This document shows, in pieces, positions 1-5,510 of a stretch of DNA of 64,000 nucleotides (its first letter is position 1; each line of letters opens with the position of its first letter). The stretch is taken from positions 1 through 64,000 of the IMG/VR virus record IMGVR_UViG_3300031951_000074. One strand, 5' to 3'. A model generated the notes under the pieces. The model ran no database searches and was not told the DNA's origin. It was given only the letters and a program-made list of their open reading frames with translations. This DNA is from a virus. The position numbers and the translations under genes are program-made.

Positions 1-18
1 GTGTGATTTTTTGCTAGT

Positions 19-138
19 TTTTCCACTGGCGCAGGCGGCTTTTGGGGAATAAATTTTTCAAGGTTTTCCACTGGCGCAGGTGGCCAACAACTTCAAAAAT
101 TTCAAGGTTTTCCACTGGCGCAGGTGGGTCACCTGCGC
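19..138. repeat. Three 20-bp direct repeats and a terminal hairpin
   Basis: A 20-bp unit, TTTTCCACTGGCGCAGG(C/T)GG, occurs at 19-38, 64-83 and 108-127, a period of 44-45 bp; copies 2 and 3 also share upstream flank. The last copy runs into a perfect inverted repeat, GCGCAGGTG at 118-126 and CACCTGCGC at 130-138. No gene overlaps it. A protein-binding array (origin, partition or packaging site) is possible, but function is unknown. Confidence 0.7.
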
Positions 139-151
139 TAATTAAGTGGTT

Positions 152-208
152 GCTTATATTCGTGAACGCTTATATAAGCCGACTCTTATATAAGCGGCGG
201 CTTATATA
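152..208. repeat. Iteron-like CTTATATAAGC repeats
   Basis: Four full or partial copies of a palindromic 12-mer, GCTTATATAAGC, lie at 152-160 (partial), 168-179, 185-195 and 200-208 (partial). The copies sit 12-17 bp apart. The stretch 1-407 holds no convincing gene: only these repeats, the 20-bp repeats to the left, and the first promoter/stem-loop cassette to the right. AT-rich iterated palindromes suit an origin or operator, which is inference. Confidence 0.55.
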
Positions 209-297
209 CACCCAAACCCTCCATTGTATCATGTGCCCGGGGGTGGGGTCAAGTGGTTTTTCTACCACACACGACTCGTGGGGTCTTTCGAAAAACC

Positions 298-336
298 TTG
301 ACAACCTCACCAAAATTATGATATAATTTTGGCGCC
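298..336 (+). promoter_or_regulatory. Cassette 1 plus-strand promoter in palindrome
   Basis: TTGACA (298-303), 18 bp, TATAAT (322-327), then GGCGCC. The -10 lies in CCAAAATTAT-GAT-ATAATTTTGG. It points into the 3' end of a minus-strand gene and no plus-strand gene follows. Confidence 0.75.
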
Positions 337-338
337 AT

Positions 339-373
339 AATACCCCTATAACCTGGTCAACAATAGGGGTATT
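339..373. terminator. Cassette 1 stem-loop
   Basis: An 11-bp perfect stem (339-349 with 363-373) encloses a 13-nt loop. That loop carries ACCTGGTCAAC, which resembles the GGTCAAC element found upstream of other cassettes. Unlike the other cassettes, the loop is long. Confidence 0.6.
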
Positions 374-379
374 AGGTCA

Positions 380-412
380 AATAATAAGGGGCTATAAGCC
401 CCTTTTATTATT
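380..412 (-). terminator. Terminator of the 54-aa gene
   Basis: GGGGCT-ATA-AGCCCC (388-402), extended by A-rich and T-rich arms, overlaps the stop codon of the small minus-strand gene at 408. Together with the cassette 1 hairpin it ends the leftmost minus-strand operon. Confidence 0.7.
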
Positions 413-572
413 CCCTGATATGTTCTAGTATATCCGTGGCCAATTCTTCCATTTCCTTTGTAATATCCACATCAGACATCGGCTGTAGAGCCAGTTTAAT
501 AATAAGTGCCAACCGTATCATTTCCTCATGACTGAGTACAATAATATATTCAGTTTTGGTTTCAATTTGCAT
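408..572 (-). CDS. Small hypothetical protein, 54 aa
   Basis: A short acidic ORF that starts at ATG 572 with a textbook AAGGAG Shine-Dalgarno about 9 nt upstream and ends inside the terminator at 380-412. The protein begins MQIETKTEYIIVL and has a C-terminal helix rich in Glu and Met; no family is recognised. It lies 29 bp downstream of the SprT-like gene and is probably co-transcribed with it. The strong ribosome binding site and close fit to the terminator are the main reasons to believe it is real. Confidence 0.7.
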   Translation of the reverse strand: MQIETKTEYIIVLSHEEMIRLALIIKLALQPMSDVDITKEMEELATDILEHIRE

Positions 573-601
573 TTTTGATTCTCCTTTTGAAAATGCGGAT
601 T

Positions 602-988
602 TTAGTCCAGATCAGTAACTGGTGAATATAATTCTCCCGTACTGAATCCTAGATCATTTAGTATCTTTTCTAGGTGTGTTGCAATTAATTGGAATCGGTC
701 ATCGTGATGATAGTTTTCATTAAAGCTGTTATCCTCGATCATTTTGGCATGGATTAATTCGTGTGCAATTACCCCATACACATCAAAATTGGATTCCAAT
801 GTCTGGCCTAAATTAATGACAATTTTGTGTTTTTGGAGACGGTTATTGCGAAACACAGTATCGCACCAACCTGCCAAACCACGATGAGTCTTATTATAAA
901 CTCGGGTTTTCAATACTACGTCAACGGGTTTGTGTATTTCCAATACAGAAACCACGGCTTGAATCAACAACAATACATCAGGTTTCAT
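602..988 (-). CDS. SprT-like zinc metalloprotease domain protein
   Basis: A 128-aa protein with HELIHAKM near residue 75, the HExxH zinc site of the SprT/WSS1 metallopeptidase fold, followed by His-His-Asp-Asp, which could supply the third ligand. It is shorter than bacterial SprT and lacks the C-terminal zinc ribbon, so it is a minimal phage version. Family members act on DNA-bound proteins; the substrate here is unknown. The ATG at 988 has no clear Shine-Dalgarno and sits about 9 nt after a stem-loop (997-1022), so expression may depend on read-through from the upstream exonuclease gene. A second, unrelated-looking HExxH protein lies at 4769-5134. Confidence 0.75.
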   Translation of the reverse strand: MKPDVLLLIQAVVSVLEIHKPVDVVLKTRVYNKTHRGLAGWCDTVFRNNRLQKHKIVINLGQTLESNFDVYGVIAHELIHAKMIEDNSFNENYHHDDRFQLIATHLEKILNDLGFSTGELYSPVTDLD

Positions 989-996
989 GGTGTTTT

Positions 997-1022
997 ATAT
1001 GGGGGTTATTAGCCCCCATATA
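997..1022. terminator. Stem-loop between exonuclease and SprT-like genes
   Basis: ATATGGGGG and CCCCCATAT form a hairpin just after the stop codon of the exonuclease gene. It has the form of the cassette stem-loops but no plus-strand promoter accompanies it, so it may be a leaky intra-operon terminator. Confidence 0.6.
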
Positions 1023-1025
1023 TAT

Positions 1026-1724
1026 TTACTTTGCGACGAAGTGTTCTTTTACTTGGTGTTTTTTCCAATCATATGGAATTACCTTTTCTCGCCAATCACG
1101 CTTTTTCAAGATATTGACCAGAACGGGAACTTCAAAATCCCGCGCATCTTCCAGTGCAGTATGTGGCTCAACCTTAAACTCGCCACACACAAAACCACAA
1201 ACTGCTTCCGCCGTGGTTTTGTAGGTCATGTTTTGGTTGACGGTAGGGGAATTGAATAGATGGTTATCGATGCAAAACTGCCGATAGCGCTTAGTATGGG
1301 TAATATTACCGATACTAGCTTGCCAAAGACAGAATTTGTCATTGAAGATATTCAAATCAATTCCGGTTTTGTCGCATTTGTCGCGATCAAAAGCCAGATT
1401 GTATGCGGTAAGGGTAGGGTTATACTTACCCACAGCCTGATTCAGCCATTTATTAATGGCAGCTGTCGAAGCCAGCATACGAACACCAGAATTCAGCATG
1501 GATACATATGCTGCTTTACGCTTTTCCAGTCCCTCATAACCCCAAATATCATTTGCACGTTTATCGTGGAACAATTCATATGTGCAGTAATGGTCTTTTA
1601 CCAATACTGCACATTGGTTGTAAATCTTGCCATCACGGTCAACAATAACCGCAGCAAAATCAGCTACAGTATCTTGCATTGTGGTTTCAGTATCGACCAC
1701 GCACCAGAATTGCTTTTTAGCCAT
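1026..1724 (-). CDS. DEDD-family 3'-5' exonuclease (RNase T/DnaQ-like)
   Basis: A 232-aa protein from ATG 1724, where AAGGTT serves as a weak Shine-Dalgarno. The N-terminal VVDTETT (residues about 10-16) is Exo I with the D-x-E metal ligands, AYNLAFDRDKCD is Exo II, and HTALEDARD near residue 205 is Exo III with the H-x4-D ending of DEDDh enzymes. The fold cuts nucleotides from 3' ends of DNA or RNA; the phage substrate cannot be told. A promoter (TTGCAG-17-TACACT) lies about 65 bp upstream. An extra in-frame stretch up to 1775 lacks a ribosome binding site and was left out. Confidence 0.85.
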   Translation of the reverse strand: MAKKQFWCVVDTETTMQDTVADFAAVIVDRDGKIYNQCAVLVKDHYCTYELFHDKRANDIWGYEGLEKRKAAYVSMLNSGVRMLASTAAINKWLNQAVGKYNPTLTAYNLAFDRDKCDKTGIDLNIFNDKFCLWQASIGNITHTKRYRQFCIDNHLFNSPTVNQNMTYKTTAEAVCGFVCGEFKVEPHTALEDARDFEVPVLVNILKKRDWREKVIPYDWKKHQVKEHFVAK

Positions 1725-1788
1725 ATTAACCTTCACACATGAAACCGGAAAGGGCCGGAGTCTCGCCCATGCCAACTGGCACCCGGCG

Positions 1789-1817
1789 AGTGTAACGCTT
1801 TTTGTGACTCACTGCAA
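1789..1817 (-). promoter_or_regulatory. Minus-strand promoter of exonuclease gene
   Basis: TTGCAG (1817-1812), 17 bp, TACACT (1794-1789), read on the minus strand. Confidence 0.6.
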
Positions 1818-1852
1818 GCCCCTACAGTGTGGTCAACTATTGACCAGGCGGC

Positions 1853-1889
1853 TTGACGGGGGCCAATTATATAATATATAATTGGCGCC
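1853..1889 (+). promoter_or_regulatory. Cassette 2 plus-strand promoter in palindrome
   Basis: TTGACG (1853-1858), 18 bp, TATAAT (1877-1882), GGCGCC. The palindrome is CCAATTATAT-AAT-ATATAATTGG. It is preceded at about 1831 by GGTCAACTATTGACC, itself an inverted repeat. Confidence 0.75.
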
Positions 1890-1914
1890 AATATAAGGGT
1901 TTACCCTTATATTG
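1889..1914. terminator. Cassette 2 stem-loop
   Basis: A perfect 12-bp stem (1889-1900 with 1903-1914) and a 2-nt loop. It ends 2 bp before the stop codon of the PQ-loop gene. Confidence 0.7.
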
Positions 1915-1916
1915 AT

Positions 1917-2165
1917 TTATTTCCTTTCCCAGATTTTATATCTTATCATTATGACGACGAAAAACAGATTTAGTATGTAGTTGAATAACAGTGGCATATC
2001 TCCTTTTGGAAATATATAAACAATGGTGAATAACTCCCCAAAGAACCAACAACCCAAGAAAAAGGGGTTTAATCCTCGGGCGTGGCCGTCTTTTGCACAT
2101 TGCAAAACCTGGGGAATTGCACATATTGCAAATAATATGCTACCAATCCAACCTATAGTTTCCAT
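1917..2165 (-). CDS. PQ-loop (SWEET/MtN3-like) membrane protein
   Basis: An 82-aa protein with about three hydrophobic helices. It starts METIGWIGSILFAICAIPQV, the Pro-Gln of the PQ-loop signature closing the first helix, then continues GLNPFFLGCWFFGEL, as in the second helix of semiSWEET-like half transporters. Such proteins work as dimers to move small solutes across membranes; a phage role is unknown. Its ATG lies beside the TAA of the phosphatase gene (TAAAATG), so translation is probably coupled. It would sit in the host inner membrane. Confidence 0.75.
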   Translation of the reverse strand: METIGWIGSILFAICAIPQVLQCAKDGHARGLNPFFLGCWFFGELFTIVYIFPKGDMPLLFNYILNLFFVVIMIRYKIWERK

Positions 2166-2166
2166 T

Positions 2167-2631
2167 TTAGTGACCCTGAACCGAGGGAATATAAACACCG
2201 CGGATATTGAAATGGTCGCAAACTGCTTTTAGGTAACTCACATTGTCTTCGTAAAATACACAGTCCGCAGTCTTGAATTGCTTCAAATTGAAAAACTTTT
2301 GCAAACCCTTGATTTTAAGAGTTTTGCCAGACTGGTTATCACCGTCACGACGCGAGATAAGGTAATCGGGGCTGCCGAGAATCTCACGGATAAACACATT
2401 ATCCAATTCGCGCACAATACGCGCAGTGGCGATAATTACATAAGTATTTGGATCTTGCAAGTCATTGCGATATTGAGACACAAGAGGAAGCAAACCATCT
2501 TGCATACACCGATTTTCATTATCGCGCCAGTATTGCAAATCGATTTTGACAATACCATTTTCTGTTATTGTGCGGTAACGGTGACTGCTATCAACGATCG
2601 TGCCATCCATGTCATATATCGCAACCTTCAT
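2167..2631 (-). CDS. HAD-family phosphatase, T4 Pnkp 3'-phosphatase-like
   Basis: 154 aa from ATG 2631 with an AAGGGG ribosome site. Residues 4-14, IYDMDGTIVDS, are HAD motif I with the nucleophile and acid/base Asp pair; VIIATAR is motif II; a Lys lies in GKTLKIKG; and FYEDNVSYL is motif IV. The layout matches phosphatase domains of phage polynucleotide kinase-type repair enzymes, which remove 3' phosphates, but no kinase P-loop is present. Nucleotidase activity is an alternative. First gene of a two-gene operon with the PQ-loop protein, driven by TTGTGT-17-TACACT. Confidence 0.8.
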   Translation of the reverse strand: MKVAIYDMDGTIVDSSHRYRTITENGIVKIDLQYWRDNENRCMQDGLLPLVSQYRNDLQDPNTYVIIATARIVRELDNVFIREILGSPDYLISRRDGDNQSGKTLKIKGLQKFFNLKQFKTADCVFYEDNVSYLKAVCDHFNIRGVYIPSVQGH

Positions 2632-2658
2632 TTTGAACCCCTTGTTTTGTAGAGCCCG

Positions 2659-2687
2659 AGTGTAGCACGTTCGGCCAGGCGACACAA
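2659..2687 (-). promoter_or_regulatory. Minus-strand promoter of phosphatase operon
   Basis: TTGTGT (2687-2682), 17 bp, TACACT (2664-2659) preceded by TGC (extended -10). Confidence 0.7.
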
Positions 2688-2734
2688 GCCCCCAACAATG
2701 ACCCTACGTCGTGGTCAACCATTGACCAGGCCGC

Positions 2735-2773
2735 TTGACACGGTTGCCAATATTATGTTATAATATTGGCGCC
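2735..2773 (+). promoter_or_regulatory. Cassette 3 plus-strand promoter in palindrome
   Basis: TTGACA (2735-2740), 18 bp, TATAAT (2759-2764), GGCGCC. Palindrome GCCAATATTAT-GTT-ATAATATTGGC. The element GGTCAACCATTGACC lies about 20 bp upstream. Confidence 0.75.
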
Positions 2774-2833
2774 CCTATTAGGGTTAACCCTAATAGGGGC
2801 TTTTAAATAATAAGGGGTATAACCCCTTATTAT
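2772..2833. terminator. Cassette 3 double stem-loop
   Basis: A perfect 14-bp-arm palindrome (2772-2785 with 2786-2799) is followed by a second hairpin, 2807-2818 with 2822-2833, abutting the stop codon of the 110-aa gene. Confidence 0.7.
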
Positions 2834-2834
2834 G

Positions 2835-3167
2835 TCACGCAATGGCTTTTGCAATATCTCGAGCCTTTGCACCCAGTCGGTTAATAATGGTTTCTGACCA
2901 GTGGCCGCCAATATTGCACGGCAATACTTGCATACTCGCCCAACGGTCCAACACAAGATACTCGGCAACATCGTAGCGATACAGGGATTCTTCTACGCTG
3001 GCAAGACTCACAGCAAATTTGCCAGTATCGATGCCGGTTTGCTTGATACCAACACAAACCCCCAGCAAGGGAAAATGAAAGATAACCACGTCGGGATAAT
3101 CCGCCCGCATATCTTGCAGAATATCCAATTCCGTATCGTTCAAGACGGTCTGGTTCACGTTACGCAT
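2835..3167 (-). CDS. Hypothetical protein, 110 aa
   Basis: Starts at ATG 3167 with AAAGGG 8 nt upstream. The sequence is mixed alpha/beta: an N-terminal acidic helix (LNDTELDILQDMRADYPD), then a hydrophobic strand (VVIFHFPLLGVCVGI) and a C-terminal helical part with GGHWSETIINRLG. No family is recognised. It is a single-gene unit between the HTH gene upstream and the cassette 3 terminator downstream. It contains no membrane segment long enough to be convincing. Confidence 0.75.
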   Translation of the reverse strand: MRNVNQTVLNDTELDILQDMRADYPDVVIFHFPLLGVCVGIKQTGIDTGKFAVSLASVEESLYRYDVAEYLVLDRWASMQVLPCNIGGHWSETIINRLGAKARDIAKAIA

Positions 3168-3201
3168 GATAAGCCCTTTCTATGGCTTGGTTGGGAAAAT
3201 G

Positions 3202-3252
3202 GTTTGCTTAGGGCATATTATACCCTAAGCAAACCCCTTTCGGGGTTTGCTT
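3202..3252 (-). promoter_or_regulatory. Two mutually exclusive hairpins with embedded TATAAT
   Basis: On the minus strand, hairpin A (3252-3227, AAGCAAACCCC with GGGGTTTGCTT) follows the HTH gene. Hairpin B (3233-3222 with 3213-3202) uses the same AAGCAAAC segment, so both cannot form at once. The loop of B contains TATAAT (3222-3217), a possible -10 for the 110-aa gene with a poor -35. Confidence 0.55.
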
Positions 3253-3255
3253 CAA

Positions 3256-3588
3256 TCATTCGATTGGACGGGAATTGGCCAGTGCATCAAAGATCGCCTT
3301 CAATGCACGTTTGTTAGCCTTGGTGAGGCTATCAACGTCAGGCTCAGACAGCATAAGGATCTTGCCGATAGCCTCGGCGTGTGCATCCTTCTTCACGGGA
3401 GACTCACCAGTCTTGGTAACATAGGTCTTCTTCTGGTAAACACCCTCACGACTCAGTTTCGCAACAATCGAGCGAACCGATTTACCGAGACTCTCGGCAA
3501 GGGCTTCGACCGTAGTGCCGGCCTTGTACGCTTCGACCAGAGCAGCAGTCTGCTCAGGAGTATAATTCACAACCTTTTCAGTGGCCAT
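3256..3588 (-). CDS. Helix-turn-helix DNA-binding protein, copy 1
   Basis: 110 aa from ATG 3588. Residues about 9-50 (NYTPEQTAALVEAY, then VEALAESLGKSVRSIVAKL) look like a helix-turn-helix in which the second helix follows an LGKSVRS turn. The next part, SREGVY-KKTYVTKTGE, is strongly conserved with the 106-aa protein at 5511-5831. The family is common among phage hypothetical regulators; targets are unknown. Two stacked minus-strand promoters lie upstream, one of them near-perfect (TTGACG-17-TATAAT), the strongest minus promoter in this arm. It is a plausible regulator of the repeated promoter cassettes, which is inference only. Confidence 0.8.
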   Translation of the reverse strand: MATEKVVNYTPEQTAALVEAYKAGTTVEALAESLGKSVRSIVAKLSREGVYQKKTYVTKTGESPVKKDAHAEAIGKILMLSEPDVDSLTKANKRALKAIFDALANSRPIE

Positions 3589-3661
3589 TTTCAGTTTCTC
3601 CGAGTTAACACGCATGGGGAAATTTTGGCAATGCCGGGCAATCCCCTCAACCTATGCTGAT

Positions 3662-3690
3662 ATTATACAGGGTCAACATTCCCCCGTCAA
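3662..3690 (-). promoter_or_regulatory. Proximal promoter of HTH gene
   Basis: TTGACG (3690-3685), 17 bp, TATAAT (3667-3662): close to sigma70 consensus. Confidence 0.75.
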
Positions 3691-3734
3691 GTATTGTGTT
3701 TTCTTTCCTTTCTGTTCGTCGTCGTCAGGGACAC

Positions 3735-3763
3735 AGTATAACGGTTTTTCAGCCTGGACACAA
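3735..3763 (-). promoter_or_regulatory. Distal promoter of HTH gene
   Basis: TTGTGT (3763-3758), 17 bp, TATACT (3740-3735), followed by GTGT. The leader has an AAAGGAAAG ribosome site but no usable start codon behind it, as if a gene once started here. Confidence 0.7.
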
Positions 3764-3791
3764 TACCCTAGTGCATCGTGGGGTCTTTGCG

Positions 3792-3835
3792 CCAGGCGGT
3801 GATCGGCGGTTAACCAGGCGGTGATCGGCAGTTAA
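3792..3835. repeat. Tandem 22-bp repeat
   Basis: Two copies of CCAGGCGGTGATCGGC(G/A)GTTAA at 3792-3813 and 3814-3835 with one mismatch, followed by CCAGG. It sits between the distal HTH promoter and cassette 4. Confidence 0.8.
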
Positions 3836-3852
3836 CCAGGGGTAAGTCCCTA

Positions 3853-3890
3853 TTGACAGGTGTATTAGAACATGATATAATTTTGGCGCA
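3853..3890 (+). promoter_or_regulatory. Cassette 4 plus-strand promoter (no palindrome)
   Basis: TTGACA (3853-3858), 17 bp, TATAAT (3876-3881), GGCGCA. The -35/-10 and TATAATTTTGGCGC are kept although the palindrome is absent, which supports a real plus-strand promoter. Confidence 0.8.
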
Positions 3891-3983
3891 CCCCATAGGT
3901 AACACCTATGGGGTGCGGCGGCTCAATAGGTAACACCTATTGAGCCACAAACAAAAAAGCCGACAAAAACAGTCGGCTTTTTT
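3888..3983 (+). ncRNA. Candidate three-hairpin small RNA
   Basis: A transcript from the cassette 4 promoter would start near 3888. It would contain a 13-bp stem (3888-3900 with 3904-3916), a 12-bp stem (3920-3931 with 3935-3946) and a terminator (3953-3964 with 3972-3983, ending in six T). The first two hairpins share the AATAGGT-AAC-ACCTATT type apex. No ORF lies between 3884 and 4068, so this roughly 96-nt unit is not antisense to a gene. An empty cassette that lost its gene is the alternative. Confidence 0.45.
3953..3983. terminator. Strong bidirectional terminator
   Basis: AAAAAAGCCGAC and GTCGGCTTTTTT with a 7-nt loop give A/T tracts on both sides. Confidence 0.85.
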
Positions 3984-3992
3984 GTGTGGCCC

Positions 3993-4031
3993 TTGACAGG
4001 GCCCAAAATTATATGTTATAATTTTGGCGCA
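3993..4031 (+). promoter_or_regulatory. Cassette 5 plus-strand promoter in palindrome
   Basis: TTGACA (3993-3998), 18 bp, TATAAT (4017-4022), GGCGCA. Palindrome CCAAAATTATA-TGT-TATAATTTTGG, 11-bp arms. Confidence 0.75.
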
Positions 4032-4059
4032 AATTAGCCGCCTGGCCAGGCGGCTAATT
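4032..4059. terminator. Cassette 5 stem-loop
   Basis: A perfect 28-bp palindrome (14-bp arms, no spare loop) with a GC-rich apex, GCCTGGCCAGGC. The stem sequence is unlike any other copy. The next gene's stop codon is 9 bp away. Confidence 0.65.
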
Positions 4060-4068
4060 ATACTGCGA

Positions 4069-4233
4069 TTATTCGTCGGTGTTGACGACGATGGTGGAAA
4101 CGTGGGGGTCAGAAGCGGGAACAGCTTCCTCCAGCATCTTGACCCTATACGACACCCAGTTGATGCTGGTGTAGTATTCCTGATGATGCTTGAAGTGCTC
4201 TTGGTCCCACCATTCGATCATGTAAACCTTCAT
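4069..4233 (-). CDS. Hypothetical protein, 54 aa
   Basis: Starts at ATG 4233 after AGGAAAGGAACCC. The product begins MKVYMIEWWDQEHFK and is rich in His, Trp and Tyr in the first half and acidic at the end. No family is recognised. It forms a single-gene unit behind a weak TATACT-type promoter (4263-4291) whose leader, TGTTCTCTGCAACAGGAAAGGAAC, is nearly the same as leaders of other small genes in this arm. Confidence 0.7.
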   Translation of the reverse strand: MKVYMIEWWDQEHFKHHQEYYTSINWVSYRVKMLEEAVPASDPHVSTIVVNTDE

Positions 4234-4262
4234 TTGGGTTCCTTTCCTGTTGCAGAGAACAC

Positions 4263-4291
4263 AGTATAACGCTTTTTAAGCCACACAGCAC
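4263..4291 (-). promoter_or_regulatory. Minus-strand promoter of 54-aa gene
   Basis: TATACT (4268-4263) matches the local -10. The -35 at 17 bp (GTGCTG) is poor. Confidence 0.45.
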
Positions 4292-4328
4292 ATACCCGAG
4301 CGCATCGTGGGGTCTTTTAGCCAGGCCC

Positions 4329-4367
4329 TTGACAGGGCCCAAAATTATATGTTATAATTTTGGCGCC
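4329..4367 (+). promoter_or_regulatory. Cassette 6 plus-strand promoter in palindrome
   Basis: TTGACA (4329-4334), 18 bp, TATAAT (4353-4358), GGCGCC. The core from TTGACA to GGCGC is identical to cassette 5. Confidence 0.75.
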
Positions 4368-4398
4368 ATAATAACCCTATATATTATAGGGTTATTAT
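4368..4398. terminator. Cassette 6 stem-loop
   Basis: A perfect 14-bp stem (4368-4381 with 4385-4398) and 3-nt loop, 7 bp from the stop codon of the 53-aa gene. Confidence 0.7.
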
Positions 4399-4405
4399 GT
4401 GGTCG

Positions 4406-4567
4406 TTAGAAAAACCCCATGTTGATGATTTTGTAGTCCAGTTTGGGGCACTTTTTGCCTAAATTCTTTTTCAATTCTACACAATCCCTTTCTAAATCCG
4501 ACAGGTTTTGATAGTGACACACCAAAACATTATCGAAAAACAAACCCCAGACTTTTACAACACCCAT
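4406..4567 (-). CDS. Hypothetical protein, 53 aa
   Basis: Its ATG at 4567 overlaps the end of the upstream membrane-protein gene by 13 nt, so translation is probably coupled. The protein begins MGVVKVWGLFFDNVLVC, a beta-strand-like stretch, then has a charged helix (SDLERDCVELKKNLG) and two Cys. No family is recognised. It is the last gene of the operon before the cassette 6 terminator. Confidence 0.65.
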   Translation of the reverse strand: MGVVKVWGLFFDNVLVCHYQNLSDLERDCVELKKNLGKKCPKLDYKIINMGFF

Positions 4568-4767
4568 TTTGAAATCCCCACCAGGTTAGCGCACAAGAAA
4601 AACCCATTCAATACACTGAGGGATTTATCCCTTTTCGTGATCCCGATATATAGCCACGATATCGAACCAATAATAAACAAACTGTATCCCAAAATATATA
4701 TCTGAAACGCAACCAGAAAACTGCCGATAACCGAGCTTATAGTGCCTAGCCACGATATATACCCCAT
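4555..4767 (-). CDS. Small membrane protein, 70 aa
   Basis: Two to three hydrophobic helices: WLGTISSVIGSFLVAFQ, then YSLFIIGSISWLYIGI, then a short charged loop (TKRDKS) and a final hydrophobic helix. The opening GYISWLGTISSVIGS recalls the helix 1 pattern of the PQ-loop protein at 1917-2165, but the Pro-Gln is missing. It starts one base after the stop codon of the metalloprotease-like gene. An inner-membrane location is expected; function is unknown. Confidence 0.7.
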   Translation of the reverse strand: MGYISWLGTISSVIGSFLVAFQIYILGYSLFIIGSISWLYIGITKRDKSLSVLNGFFLCANLVGISKWVL

Positions 4768-4768
4768 T

Positions 4769-5134
4769 TTAGACCCGTTTGTAGTTTACCATGTTATGGC
4801 ATCGTTCTGGAGGCAGACCTAATTCTTTCATAATCTTTTTCCAGCTTTTGCCATGCCCAAAATCATTATACACCAGAAAAGCCACACAGTGTGCCAATTC
4901 ATGGGGAATAATAACCCTACAAAATTCGTCGGGATATTGTTCGAACAATTCAACCGACAAATCTATACACTGCGGATTGCGCTCAATAAAAGCACGTCCT
5001 GCGGTAGTTTTCAGCCGTTTATTCAAAACTACCGCAGGAGCAGTTTTGGTTAAGCTGGGGTACAGAAAGCACAGTATATCCCAAGTGTCTTGGGCACTGC
5101 GGTCTGCCATTTCTTGCATTGTGGGGGCTTTCAT
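4769..5134 (-). CDS. SprT-like zinc metallopeptidase domain protein
   Basis: 121 aa with IIPHELAHCVAF near residue 79 (HExxH) and, about 16 residues later, GHGKSWKKIMKELG, whose His is the usual third zinc ligand in the SprT-like fold. It ends with Cys-His and so lacks a full zinc ribbon. It is the first gene of a three-gene operon with two small downstream proteins. The -10 (TAGAAT) lies only 7 nt from the ATG, so the mRNA may be leaderless. It shares little with the SprT-like protein at 602-988 beyond the motif. Confidence 0.8.
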   Translation of the reverse strand: MKAPTMQEMADRSAQDTWDILCFLYPSLTKTAPAVVLNKRLKTTAGRAFIERNPQCIDLSVELFEQYPDEFCRVIIPHELAHCVAFLVYNDFGHGKSWKKIMKELGLPPERCHNMVNYKRV

Positions 5135-5141
5135 GGGCTGG

Positions 5142-5170
5142 ATTCTACTACAAAAATTTGGCTATCACAA
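5142..5170 (-). promoter_or_regulatory. Promoter giving a leaderless mRNA
   Basis: TTGTGA (5170-5165), 17 bp, TAGAAT (5147-5142). Only 7 nt separate the -10 from the start codon at 5134. Confidence 0.6.
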
Positions 5171-5205
5171 GACCCCTCGACCAGGTCAACTATTCCACAT
5201 GGGGC

Positions 5206-5244
5206 TTGACACGGTTGCCAATATTATATTATAATATTGGCGCC
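5206..5244 (+). promoter_or_regulatory. Cassette 7 plus-strand promoter in palindrome
   Basis: TTGACA (5206-5211), 18 bp, TATAAT (5230-5235), GGCGCC. Palindrome GCCAATATTAT-ATT-ATAATATTGGC, as in cassette 3. Confidence 0.75.
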
Positions 5245-5270
5245 AGTATTAGGGTTTACCCTAATACTGG
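5243..5270. terminator. Cassette 7 stem-loop
   Basis: A perfect 13-bp stem (5243-5255 with 5258-5270) and 2-nt loop. It ends the four-gene operon 5276-6144. Confidence 0.7.
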
Positions 5271-5275
5271 CCTTA

Positions 5276-5467
5276 TTAAATAGGTACGACTTTGTAGACA
5301 GTATGTTGGACGACCCTTACAGGAATACCGTCGAATACTTGAAGATGTTCCATATTCAGGGGTTTGTCGCCAGACAACAATTCCAATTCTTCCACAAATT
5401 CTTCCACCGTTGAACCTGCGCCAATATACTCGGCCCTATCGCTGGCAATATAGATTCCAAACAGCAT
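5276..5467 (-). CDS. Hypothetical protein, 63 aa
   Basis: Starts at ATG 5467 with AAAGGAAAC as ribosome site. It begins MLFGIYIASDRAEYIGAGST, then an acidic helix (VEEFVEELELL), then strands ending RVVQHTVYKVVPI. The alternation of short strands around one helix suggests a small alpha/beta domain. No family is recognised. It is the last gene of the operon that includes the second HTH protein. Confidence 0.7.
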   Translation of the reverse strand: MLFGIYIASDRAEYIGAGSTVEEFVEELELLSGDKPLNMEHLQVFDGIPVRVVQHTVYKVVPI

Positions 5468-5510
5468 GATGTTTCCTTTCTTGAAAAAGGGGGATATTAT
5501 CCCCCGGATA

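Noticed and set aside
19-138. CRISPR-like array
   Set aside because: Only three short repeats with similar rather than unique spacers and no cas genes; a binding-site array fits better.
42-326. 94-aa plus-strand ORF at left end
   Set aside because: It runs through direct repeats and a promoter, has no ribosome site and low-complexity translation.
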